From positions 1 to 16,487 of the forward strand of contig CAJPSJ010000009.1 in NCBI GenBank assembly GCA_905373295.1: DNA of 16,487 nt. The letters are read 5' to 3'. Source of the stretch: an uncultured Campylobacter sp. (GTDB lineage: Bacteria; Campylobacterota; Campylobacteria; Campylobacterales; Campylobacteraceae). Of this stretch, positions 7,896-14,560 are shown in pieces (the stretch's first letter is position 1; every line of letters begins with the position of its first letter). The position numbers and the translations under genes were made by a program. The notes beneath the pieces are model-generated. The model saw only the letters and a program-made list of their open reading frames with translations, did not search any database and was not told where the DNA came from.

Positions 7896-10058
7896 TCACA
7901 GTATCCTGAGGCTGTCTGAGATGAAATACATAAAAATCCCGAGCCCGAACATCACGAAAAGCCCCGCAAATTCTATATAAAGCTTCAGGCTTACGAGCCG
8001 CTTCGAGCTAAGCTCATTTGCCTTCGCGCCGAAAAGCGCGGCTAAAAATATCACGACGCTCATTCCTAAGCCGATGAAAAGCGCACTTGCGACGCTAAGC
8101 GCGAAGCTTCCGAGGCTGAAGGCAAGTACAAAAATCAGGATCGTGCCTGGGCATGGCACGAGCGCCGCAGCAAGCGCGATAAGCCACTCTTGCCCTTTCT
8201 CGCCGCCGCCAGTCGCGCCATTTTGCAGCGAGCGAGATGAGGTTTGGTTTTTGAAATTTGCAGAATTTAAGACCTTTTTTTGCTCGTTTTGGCTAGGCGA
8301 GTTTTCTTGTAAATTTGCGGTTAAATTTGAATCCGAATTTAGCTCTGCCGTTGCGGCGCCCGAATTCTCAGCGTCTAAATACTGCGCGGATTCGTCACTT
8401 TGAATATTAAATTTAGAAAATTTATAGCTCTTTGACGTTGCGCCAGCGGAATTCCCGGCGTTTGCAAATGCCGTATTTTTTAAGCTGACGTCCGCCTCTG
8501 CGGTGTTTGCGGCGGAAGCGCAAGCGGCGCAGGAGCAGCCCGCATCGTGGCGGGTGCCCGATCTTACGCGGCGAGCTTTGTCGTAGATGATGAGCGCGGT
8601 TATGACGATGATCAGAAGCGCCGAAATTTTCGTGGTGATCGAGGCGGAGTTTGCAGAAACTATGCCTGCAACGTTTTGCAGCACGAACATGCTCGCGCTT
8701 ACCAAAACGAGCGCTCCTAAGACGTGCAGAAGCCCGATTTTAAGGGCAAATCCAAAGGCTTTGACGTAGCTGCCGCCATGGGCTAAAAAATAGCTCGCCG
8801 TTAGCAGCTTCGCGTGCCCTGGGCCTGCCGCGTGGAAAAAGCCGTATATGAAAGAAAGCGCTAGGACCCATAGGATGGTGCTTGCGCTTGCATGCTCGCT
8901 GCTTACGCGAAACGCCGTTTTGAGGCTTTTCATAAAATCCATCGTCTTTTGCGCGACAAATCCCAGCGAGACCTCTTTATGCTGCTCGCTTGAAATATTG
9001 TCGCTGTCGGATGTGGCGCCGTTTTTGCTCGCGCTATTTTGCTCTAAATTTAAAGAACTCTCCTCGGGCGGTGTCGCGAGATTTTGCGTAGAATGCGCGG
9101 AATTTAAAGAGTTGTCTCGCCTCGCCGCAAAATTTTCGCTCACGCCTTTATCTGCAAGCGCCGCAGAATTTGCGGGACTACCTTTTGCCTGCGCGTCCTT
9201 TTTGGAGGCTTTATTAATCTGCGCGAGAGTATCCGAAGCGGCGATGTTTTTTTGAGCCTCTGCTGCAGCCTCCGAGACGATATCGCCGACGGATCTTTGG
9301 TTTGATCTGCGCGCCGAGGTGGAATTCGGTTTAGCTTGCCCGCCTTGCGCAAGTTTATCCTCTGAGCCCGCAAGGCTCTGCTGGCTAGATGCAAGACCAT
9401 CCTGCGCTAAATCGGAGTTTGGCGCGCTTGAAATTGGCGGCTTTTTATCTGCGATCTTTGGCTTTTCGCCGCTAAATTCTATAAAAGTGGTGGCTAAATT
9501 TGAATTAGGCTTCGCTACAAAGCCCTCGCCCAGATTAATGGGCTTGTCGTCAAGCATTTTGAAATTGAAAAATCCCTGATCGTCGTTAATGGAAATTTTA
9601 AGAACGCGGTTATTGCGCAGCTCGAAGCCGACCTTTTGATCGAACTCAAACACGAGTCTGCCCTTTTTGACGAGGCTTATTGCGTTTTTAAAATTTCCCT
9701 TGATCTGCGTGCCTACGAGGTTGCTAAGCGCAGGCTTTGCGTTTTTTGGCGCTTGATCGTAGAATTCCGCCTCGCAAAGATAGTTTTTGGGGGTTAGATA
9801 ATCGGTCATCGCCTTAGTTATCTCGGCAAGCTCGCTATTTTCAAGCTTGCCATTGGAATTTATATCGTAGGTCTGCATTATGACGTCGGTAAAATTTTGA
9901 GAGAAAAGCCACGAAAAATGCAGACTCACGATCTTGCCGTCTTGTGCGACGGGAGTGATGCTAACGTGCGCAGTGGGCGTGTATAGGGCGCACAGAGCGC
10001 ACGCAAATATCCGCGAGCTAAAGATCGCGGATAAAATTAAAATTTTAATAAATTTCAT
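7896..10058 (-). CDS. DUF1007-NicO fusion, ZevAB-like metal transporter
   Basis: The 720-residue protein joins two parts. Residues 1-20 form a signal or anchor segment. Residues 20-200 are a periplasmic DUF1007 (ZevA-like) domain with an EF-hand-like DINSNGKLENSE and a CALC motif at its start. Residues 205-385 are a low-complexity Ala/Ser/Asn/Gln linker. From about 393 comes a NicO/RcnA/ZevB-type permease with some six membrane segments, HAAGPGHAK (409-417) and ALVPCPG (632-638), split by a 125-residue polar loop containing HDAGCSCAAC. In Haemophilus, ZevA and ZevB are separate proteins linked to zinc uptake; RcnA relatives move nickel or cobalt. The position three bases behind znuA argues for zinc here, by inference. 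I chose ATG 10058; TTG 10061 directly touches the znuA stop. Confidence 0.85.
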   Translation of the reverse strand: MKFIKILILSAIFSSRIFACALCALYTPTAHVSITPVAQDGKIVSLHFSWLFSQNFTDVIMQTYDINSNGKLENSELAEITKAMTDYLTPKNYLCEAEFYDQAPKNAKPALSNLVGTQIKGNFKNAISLVKKGRLVFEFDQKVGFELRNNRVLKISINDDQGFFNFKMLDDKPINLGEGFVAKPNSNLATTFIEFSGEKPKIADKKPPISSAPNSDLAQDGLASSQQSLAGSEDKLAQGGQAKPNSTSARRSNQRSVGDIVSEAAAEAQKNIAASDTLAQINKASKKDAQAKGSPANSAALADKGVSENFAARRDNSLNSAHSTQNLATPPEESSLNLEQNSASKNGATSDSDNISSEQHKEVSLGFVAQKTMDFMKSLKTAFRVSSEHASASTILWVLALSFIYGFFHAAGPGHAKLLTASYFLAHGGSYVKAFGFALKIGLLHVLGALVLVSASMFVLQNVAGIVSANSASITTKISALLIIVITALIIYDKARRVRSGTRHDAGCSCAACASAANTAEADVSLKNTAFANAGNSAGATSKSYKFSKFNIQSDESAQYLDAENSGAATAELNSDSNLTANLQENSPSQNEQKKVLNSANFKNQTSSRSLQNGATGGGEKGQEWLIALAAALVPCPGTILIFVLAFSLGSFALSVASALFIGLGMSVVIFLAALFGAKANELSSKRLVSLKLYIEFAGLFVMFGLGIFMYFISDSLRIL

Positions 10059-10061
10059 CAA

Positions 10062-10988
10062 CTACAAATTTTCTCCGAAAACGTCGATCGTCTTTTTCAT
10101 CGTCTCATACCAATCTAGCGGCAGCTGATCGATCTCCATCACCTTTGCGCCCGTTTGCGCGGCGATGGTTTGCGCTGCCTTTTTGGAAAACTGCGGTGCG
10201 ACGAAAATCACCTTGATCTTTTCCTCTTTGGCTTCCTCGATTAGCTCGGCTAAATCCGCAGGCTTAGGCTCTTTGCCCTCCACTTCAACTGCGATCTGCT
10301 CCAAATCGTATCGATGCGCGAAATAGCCCCAAGACGGATGATAAACCATAAATTTCTTTCCCTTGACGCCCGCTAATTTCTGCTTTGCGTAAGCGTCTAG
10401 CTCGTCAAGCTTTTTAGCAAATTTATCGAAATTTGCTTCGTAAATTTTAGCATCCTTAGGATACTGTTTGGTTAACGCGTCTTTAATATTTTTAGCTTGA
10501 ATTTTTACAAGCTGCGGATCGAGCCAGATATGTGGGTCTAAGCCGCCGTGATGGTGATGGTGCTCGTGCGCCTCGTGGTCTTTGTCGCCATGCTCATGGT
10601 GCGCGTCATGATCGTGATCATCGTGATGCGTGCTATGAGCATGTTCATCGTGATGGTGATGCTCTGCCATAGCCATTTTAGTGATGCCATCTTCTGTGCG
10701 GATTATCTTCATCTTCGGATACGATGCGGCAAGCTTTGGTAGCCAGACTTCATCAAATTCTATACCGACTGCAAAATACAGATCGCTATTTTCTAGCATT
10801 TTCATCTCCGAAGGCTTAGGCTCGTATGTGTGCGGATCGGCGCCTTTACCAACCATCGTATTTACCTGCAGGGTATCACCTGCGATCTGTTCAACAAAAT
10901 ACTTCGTAGGAAGTATGGTCGTGGTGACCGTAGGTTTGGCGAATGCTACGCAACTAGCTGCTAAAAGCGTGAAAACAAGCTTTTTCAT
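10062..10988 (-). CDS. znuA: Zinc ABC transporter substrate-binding protein ZnuA
   Basis: It is a periplasmic cluster A-I binding protein that captures zinc for import. The mature protein follows a signal peptide (MKKLVFTLLAASCVAFA, cleavage after Ala17). Of 308 residues, the probable metal ligands are His53 (DPHTYEPKP), His153 (DPHIWLDP), His217 (VYHPSWGYF) and an acidic residue near 287. Between the first two ligands lies a His/Asp-rich loop (residues 110-147, about twenty histidines), typical of zinc-type rather than manganese-type proteins. I chose ATG 10988 because AAGGAA precedes it at good spacing; a TTG at 11003 would add five residues in front of the signal peptide. Neither znuB nor znuC is adjacent; the next gene is the ZevAB-like fusion. 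Confidence 0.92.
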   Translation of the reverse strand: MKKLVFTLLAASCVAFAKPTVTTTILPTKYFVEQIAGDTLQVNTMVGKGADPHTYEPKPSEMKMLENSDLYFAVGIEFDEVWLPKLAASYPKMKIIRTEDGITKMAMAEHHHHDEHAHSTHHDDHDHDAHHEHGDKDHEAHEHHHHHGGLDPHIWLDPQLVKIQAKNIKDALTKQYPKDAKIYEANFDKFAKKLDELDAYAKQKLAGVKGKKFMVYHPSWGYFAHRYDLEQIAVEVEGKEPKPADLAELIEEAKEEKIKVIFVAPQFSKKAAQTIAAQTGAKVMEIDQLPLDWYETMKKTIDVFGENL

Positions 10989-11016
10989 AAAATTCCTTTC
11001 CAAAAAAAATTGCGGA

Positions 11017-11025
11017 AGTATATCA
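11017..11025 (-). promoter_or_regulatory. Candidate extended -10 promoter of znuA
   Basis: On the minus strand TGATATACT is an extended -10 element (TGn plus TATACT). It lies about 29 bases before the znuA ATG. An A8 run on the plus strand (T8 in the transcript direction, 11002-11009) covers the expected transcription start. The identical core TTGATATACTT occurs before the YdcH-like gene. Confidence 0.5.
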
Positions 11026-11028
11026 AAA

Positions 11029-11047
11029 GCAACTTAGTTGCAACTTA
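11029..11047. promoter_or_regulatory. Overlapping palindromes, candidate operator of the Fur-family regulator
   Basis: GCAACTTAGTTGC (11029-11041) is a perfect 13-base inverted repeat, and AGTTGCAACT (11035-11044) is a second perfect palindrome overlapping it. The unit CAACTTA recurs after 11 bases, one helical turn. The block starts three bases upstream of the znuA extended -10 and lies near the -35 region of the divergent regulator gene, so one bound repressor could control both. I know no published Campylobacter zinc-repressor consensus to match it against. Confidence 0.5.
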
Positions 11048-11061
11048 ATATAAATTTATCT

Positions 11062-11076
11062 AAATTTCGCTATCAT
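11062..11076 (+). promoter_or_regulatory. Candidate promoter of the Fur-family regulator gene
   Basis: AAATTTCGCTATCAT places a -10 element (TATCAT, 11071-11076) 26 bases before the ATG, leaving a short leader with a weak AAAAGG. The sequence matches the DUF3137 promoter at 13 of 15 positions and resembles that of rpmB. Confidence 0.45.
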
Positions 11077-11102
11077 CGCTTAAATTTTAAAAAAGGCGTA
11101 AA

Positions 11103-11456
11103 ATGGATCCCGAAGATTTTTTAGCGAGTCACGATATCGCTCCTACAGCGCTTAGAGTGCAGATCGTGCAGATCCTAAGCGAGAAAAAATGCCCGGTAAG
11201 CTATGATGAACTAGTAGAACTAACAGGTGCGAATAAAACCACGATATATCGCAATATAGCGCTTTTGGAAGAGAAAAATTTGATAATTACCAGCGAAAAT
11301 AATCATAAAAGCTTTTATGAGCTCACCGACGGCGCAAAAGCGTATTTTGTCTGCGAAAACTGCCATAAAATGGAGGAGATTTCGATGCCAGCTTTGCCAC
11401 AAAAAAATGTCAAAAGTGTGCTCGTGCGAGGGTTGTGCGAGAAGTGCGGCGGCTGA
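11103..11456 (+). CDS. Compact Fur-family transcriptional regulator, probably zinc-responsive
   Basis: The 117-residue protein has the Fur-family winged helix (about residues 10-75). The recognition helix region reads NKTTIYRNIALLEEKNLI, and the wing ends in SFYEL. Two cysteine pairs follow, CENC (84-87) and CEKC (112-115), which normally bind structural zinc. The protein is some 30 residues shorter than typical Fur or Zur. The stretch between the cysteine pairs is only 24 residues, and the usual HHxH sensory motif before the first pair is replaced by DGAKAYF. It is divergent from znuA across a palindromic operator, which suggests a Zur-like role. An A7 run (11401-11407) in the C-terminal part could be slippage-prone. 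The family is clear; the metal specificity is inferred from context. Confidence 0.85.
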   Translation: MDPEDFLASHDIAPTALRVQIVQILSEKKCPVSYDELVELTGANKTTIYRNIALLEEKNLIITSENNHKSFYELTDGAKAYFVCENCHKMEEISMPALPQKNVKSVLVRGLCEKCGG

Positions 11457-11551
11457 GGCGGGAAATTTAATAAAAAGCGCTCAAGGAAATTTGGCTAAAA
11501 CGCTAGGGCAAAATTTAACCGATTTTTAACGGATTTTTATAAAACAAACGA

Positions 11552-11557
11552 TATAAT
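11552..11557 (+). promoter_or_regulatory. Candidate -10 element of the 146-residue protein gene
   Basis: A perfect TATAAT lies 34 bases before the GTG start, behind two copies of GATTTTTA (11521-11528 and 11532-11539). The arrangement fits a T-rich Campylobacter promoter without a -35 box. Confidence 0.5.
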
Positions 11558-11591
11558 CCGAGCGTTTCATATTTTAAAAGGGAAAAATTCA

Positions 11592-12032
11592 GTGAATAAA
11601 AACGATACGATAAAAGCAATAGAGAAGTTTGTGAGTTCTCAAGAAATGACGATGTTCCGTCTGAAAAAGGGTATCTACGGCGATGCGATGAAAAACCTGG
11701 ATCAGGTTTTTACGCCGTATAAGGAGTTTGCCGAGTTTTTCAAAAATCCCGCAAATAGGCTGCAGGAGCTGTTAGGCAACATCGCGTACGAATCGATTTT
11801 AAACTACACTGAAGCAGGGCTATCGCACTGCGAGAAGATCCACTCGATCTATTTTGTGGAATCCAAAGGACTTTTCAAAAGTGGTCTAAAGTATATCGAG
11901 CCTGATGCGACCGCGAGAGAAAGAGCCAAGAGCTATTACGACAAATTGCTGGAAAATAATGAGAAGCTTAACGAATATATCGATATCGGCTTGCAAAGGC
12001 TACATGGCTTAGAAGCGAAGGTTTTCGAGTAG
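11592..12032 (+). CDS. Hypothetical protein, 146 residues, unrecognised
   Basis: I do not recognise a family. The protein appears almost entirely helical, with no signal peptide, no membrane segment and a single cysteine (Cys80). Charged and aromatic residues are mixed evenly (for example MKNLDQVFTPYKEFAEFFKNP), which fits a soluble helical bundle, and the closing region (115-145) could form a coiled coil. The start is GTG, supported by AAAAGGG upstream at reasonable spacing, and a TATAAT element precedes it. Codon use looks like that of its neighbours, so I regard it as a real, expressed gene. It stands alone between the metal locus and a large spacer, on the same strand as the regulator gene, 135 bases downstream of it. 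Confidence 0.75.
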   Translation: MNKNDTIKAIEKFVSSQEMTMFRLKKGIYGDAMKNLDQVFTPYKEFAEFFKNPANRLQELLGNIAYESILNYTEAGLSHCEKIHSIYFVESKGLFKSGLKYIEPDATARERAKSYYDKLLENNEKLNEYIDIGLQRLHGLEAKVFE

Positions 12033-12891
12033 GCTAGGCTAGCTTTGGGGTTTGATTTGCGTGGCGAAATTCTATCTCAAATCCTTAGCGCTTAAAATCC
12101 TATGATTAAATTTCACACCTTTTACAGATCCACTTATACTATTTAATTCCGCGTTAGCGCCGCTTTTAATTGCACATATAACAAATAGGTTAGCTTTAGG
12201 AATTCTGTGCCGGCAGGCATTATCTGATACGATCAAAGAAATAATCTAAATTTTTAAAGCTCAACGAAGCGAGTTAAAATAAGCAAGCTTGGCTAAATTC
12301 TTTGAAGATATTAAAGCAGGCTCTAACATAAACTAGTGCTTGGTTGGAGTCTGCGAATTTGAAATTTCGCGGTTAGCGCGAATGGGAATTTAAAATTCTA
12401 GCGCTACTTTAGATTTCTTCGAAATGCAGAATTTTAAAAGTAGGTACTGCGCCTGCAACAAGCAAAACGCAAGATTTGAAATTTGCTAGAAAATGTTCGC
12501 TGCGAAGTAAAATTTAAAAGCCAGGCTGCAAGGCGACACAGCGTAAATTTTAATTTACTATGTAGCGCAAAACGCATTCAGCAAGAGATATTTTTGGAAG
12601 CGGAAAGGGCTATAGAGAGCCGTAACGAATTATATTTGATTGCGCTAATACCGCAGTTGGTATATGCAGTGATGAGCCGATACGTAAAAATTATTTAGAG
12701 GTGTCAAGGTGGGAGCGTGCGGTGTAAATTTTAACTTGTTTTGGCGCGCTGTTTTAATATCTCTATCACGCGCGGCAAATTTAAGCGGCTAAACTTATTG
12801 AGATTAGAAAATTCTAAACGCGGATTAAAGCTTGGCGGCGAAATAAGCCTTGCTAGCACTCTGCTGCATCTTAATTTCGCCGCAAGCAACT
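12033..12891. other. Large spacer with no convincing gene
   Basis: This stretch lies between the 146-residue protein gene and the YdcH-like gene, which converge on it. Plus-strand frames at 12483-12698 and 12741-13097 have no ribosome binding site; the second runs antisense through the YdcH gene. A 54-codon minus-strand frame (12072-12236) reads fairly protein-like (ANLFVICAIKSGANAELN) but starts with TTG, has no ribosome binding site, and may be a remnant. Several short AT-rich palindromes occur, such as GAATTTAAAATTC at 12386-12398. No tRNA-like fold or mobile-element end was seen. Confidence 0.6.
12831..12886 (-). terminator. Inverted repeat behind the YdcH-like gene, possible terminator
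   Basis: GCGGCGAAAT (12835-12844) and ATTTCGCCGC (12874-12883) are perfect arms, extended by CTT/AAG with one bulged G. The 29-base loop is long for an intrinsic terminator. On the minus strand it begins only a few bases after the stop codon of the YdcH-like gene. It may end that transcript. Confidence 0.35.
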
Positions 12892-13122
12892 TTATTTATC
12901 TGCCTTTTCGGCTTTATATTGCGCTAGCAGGGTGCCTAGCTCATCTTTTATGCGAAGCTTTTCTTTCTTCATCGCATCGATCTCCAGATCGCTCATATGC
13001 ACTCTGCCGGCTTGTGCGTCGGCGATCTTATGATCCAGCTCGTCGTGTTTCTCAAAAAGCGAATCAAATCGCGCGTTTTTGCCTTTTAACTCAGTGATTA
13101 AATCTCTGTATTCATGAAACAT
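12892..13122 (-). CDS. YdcH/DUF465 family small helical protein
   Basis: The 76-residue protein opens with MFHEYRDLITELKGKNARF and continues FEKHDELDHKI and HMSDLEIDAMKKEKLRIKDEL, the hallmark pattern of the YdcH (DUF465) family. It is predicted as a long helical hairpin or coiled coil; the molecular role is not established. I chose ATG 13122, with AAGGAG seven bases upstream, rather than an upstream start at 13158 that would add 12 unconserved residues. A candidate promoter lies at 13149-13157. In Campylobacter a homologue occurs close to rpmB and rpe, which agrees with the present neighbourhood. Confidence 0.9.
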   Translation of the reverse strand: MFHEYRDLITELKGKNARFDSLFEKHDELDHKIADAQAGRVHMSDLEIDAMKKEKLRIKDELGTLLAQYKAEKADK

Positions 13123-13148
13123 GTCTACTCCTTTGAAAAATTTATTCA

Positions 13149-13157
13149 AGTATATCA
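13149..13157 (-). promoter_or_regulatory. Candidate extended -10 promoter of the YdcH-like gene
   Basis: On the minus strand TGATATACT lies about 27 bases before the ATG at 13122. It is the same nine bases as the znuA candidate promoter, with the shared core extending to TTGATATACTT. Confidence 0.45.
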
Positions 13158-13281
13158 ATAAAGCGCTTAAAACCTAATTTTAGCTATCAAATTTAGACTG
13201 AATTTCACGCATGAGATTCCAAATTTTAAGAGGTAAAATTTTAGTATTTAAAAATTTAAAACAGGCAAATTCAAATGATAA

Positions 13282-13311
13282 AATTTTAGGGCAGAGCTTT
13301 AAAGCCCTGCC
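13282..13311 (-). terminator. Intrinsic terminator of the rpmB-channel-argJ operon
   Basis: On the minus strand GGCAGGGCTTT pairs with AAAGCTCTGCC, eleven pairs including one G-U, and is followed by CTAAAATTTTATC. On the plus strand the same position is an A-C mismatch, so the structure is better in the minus-strand RNA. It lies about 55 bases after the argJ stop codon. Confidence 0.7.
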
Positions 13312-13366
13312 GCTATTCGCTATTTTCGAGACGAGATTTTTAGGTTATGAAGCGAGCTGTGAATCT

Positions 13367-14560
13367 TTATGATCTATAATCGGCGTTGATTTTTACGTAG
13401 TCGTAGCTAAGATCGCAGCCGTACGCGCTAAACTCGCAATCTCCGAGCCCTAAATCGCACCAGATCGTAAAGCTTTTTTGCTGCATCACGGCGTGAGCCG
13501 CAGCCTCGCGCGCGGCGTCCAGCTCGCGATTTTGCGCATCATAAAGCAGCACGTCGTCGTATTTGATACGCAGCTTTTCTTCATCGCATTCTATACCGCA
13601 GGCGCCTATGGTCGAGGCTATACGACCCCAATTCGGGTCTTCGCCAAAGATCGCCGTTTTAACAAGCGGCGAATTGCTTAGCGCCTTCGCCGCCCTGCGG
13701 GCATCATCGGCATTTGCGGCACCGCTTACTTTAAATCGCACCAGCTTGTTTGCGCCTTCGCCATCTTTTACCAGCATTAGCGCAAGCTCGCGCGTCAGGG
13801 CATTTAGCGCGGAGGCGAAAGCATTTTTGTCGTAGGCACATTTGGCGCTGCTGCAGAGCATAATCGTATCGTTGGTGGAGGTGTCGCCGTCGACGCTTAC
13901 TGTGTTAAAGCTCTGCTCCGCCGCTTTTTTTAGCAGCTCGTCCATATCCGCGCGCGGTATTTTTGCGTCGGTCAGGACGAAGCAGAGCATGGTCGCAAGC
14001 GCAGGATTGATCATACCCGCGCCCTTGCAAACGGCTGCGATGTGAAATTTCTCGCCGTTTTCTAAAGAAATTTCATATGCAAGCTCTTTTTTTATCGTAT
14101 CGGTAGTCATAATGGCGGTGGCTAGGGCATCTGAGTTTCGCGCCGAGAGGTTAAAATTTTGCGCGGCGGTGATAATTTTTTCCTTTTTGAGGCGGTATCC
14201 GATGACGCCAGTGGAACTCATAACGGGGTTTATCAGAGGGATTTTTTTGCCAAGCTCGCTAAAAATTTCATCGATATCGGCGATGCCTTGCTTCCCGGTC
14301 ATAGAGTTTGCGTTTTTAGAATTTACGAGGATAAAATTTGTTTTAAGATCCCCGCCCGCGCGCTCTTGCGCCCTTTTGAAATGCCTAATCGGTGCAGCTT
14401 GAAATTTATTGCTCGTAAAGATCGCGCTTACGGCAAAGGGCTCGTCCGCATGGATAAATCCCAGATCGTTCCCCTCTTTTTTAAAGCCCGAATTCGCGCC
14501 GTCGAAATAAAAGCCCTCGACATTCTGCAAGCCGCCCTCGAGCTTAGCGATTTTAAACAT
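13367..14560 (-). CDS. argJ: Arginine biosynthesis protein ArgJ (ornithine acetyltransferase)
   Basis: It moves the acetyl group from N-acetylornithine to glutamate, and in bifunctional forms also makes N-acetylglutamate from acetyl-CoA; sequence alone does not tell which. The precursor of 397 residues cleaves itself before a threonine to give alpha and beta chains. That site is visible as KGAGMINPALATML with the nucleophile Thr190. The oxyanion region SSTGVIG (115-121) and the closing YVKINADYRS are also typical. The ATG at 14560 is preceded by AGGAG and overlaps the end of the potassium channel gene by eight bases, so the two are translated from one mRNA. A clear terminator follows. Confidence 0.95.
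   Translation of the reverse strand: MFKIAKLEGGLQNVEGFYFDGANSGFKKEGNDLGFIHADEPFAVSAIFTSNKFQAAPIRHFKRAQERAGGDLKTNFILVNSKNANSMTGKQGIADIDEIFSELGKKIPLINPVMSSTGVIGYRLKKEKIITAAQNFNLSARNSDALATAIMTTDTIKKELAYEISLENGEKFHIAAVCKGAGMINPALATMLCFVLTDAKIPRADMDELLKKAAEQSFNTVSVDGDTSTNDTIMLCSSAKCAYDKNAFASALNALTRELALMLVKDGEGANKLVRFKVSGAANADDARRAAKALSNSPLVKTAIFGEDPNWGRIASTIGACGIECDEEKLRIKYDDVLLYDAQNRELDAAREAAAHAVMQQKSFTIWCDLGLGDCEFSAYGCDLSYDYVKINADYRS

Noticed and set aside
8074..9579. Plus-strand open frames opposite the ZevAB-like gene
   Set aside because: They mirror the low-complexity linkers of the minus-strand gene and have no start signals or conserved motifs.
11317..11529. Alternative-frame extension after the regulator gene
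   Set aside because: The regulator's own frame keeps the second CxxC pair and a proper stop, so no frameshift is needed to explain its short length.
12353..12398. Cluster of short inverted repeats that could suggest a CRISPR or mobile-element end
   Set aside because: There are no regularly spaced repeats or spacers, no target duplication and no transposase; the palindromes are of the ordinary AAATTT kind.
12483..12698. Plus-strand open frame of 71 codons
   Set aside because: Weak TTG start, no ribosome binding site and no recognisable motif; probably chance.
12741..13097. Plus-strand open frame of 118 codons
   Set aside because: It runs antisense through most of the well-supported YdcH-like gene and lacks a ribosome binding site and a plausible protein pattern.
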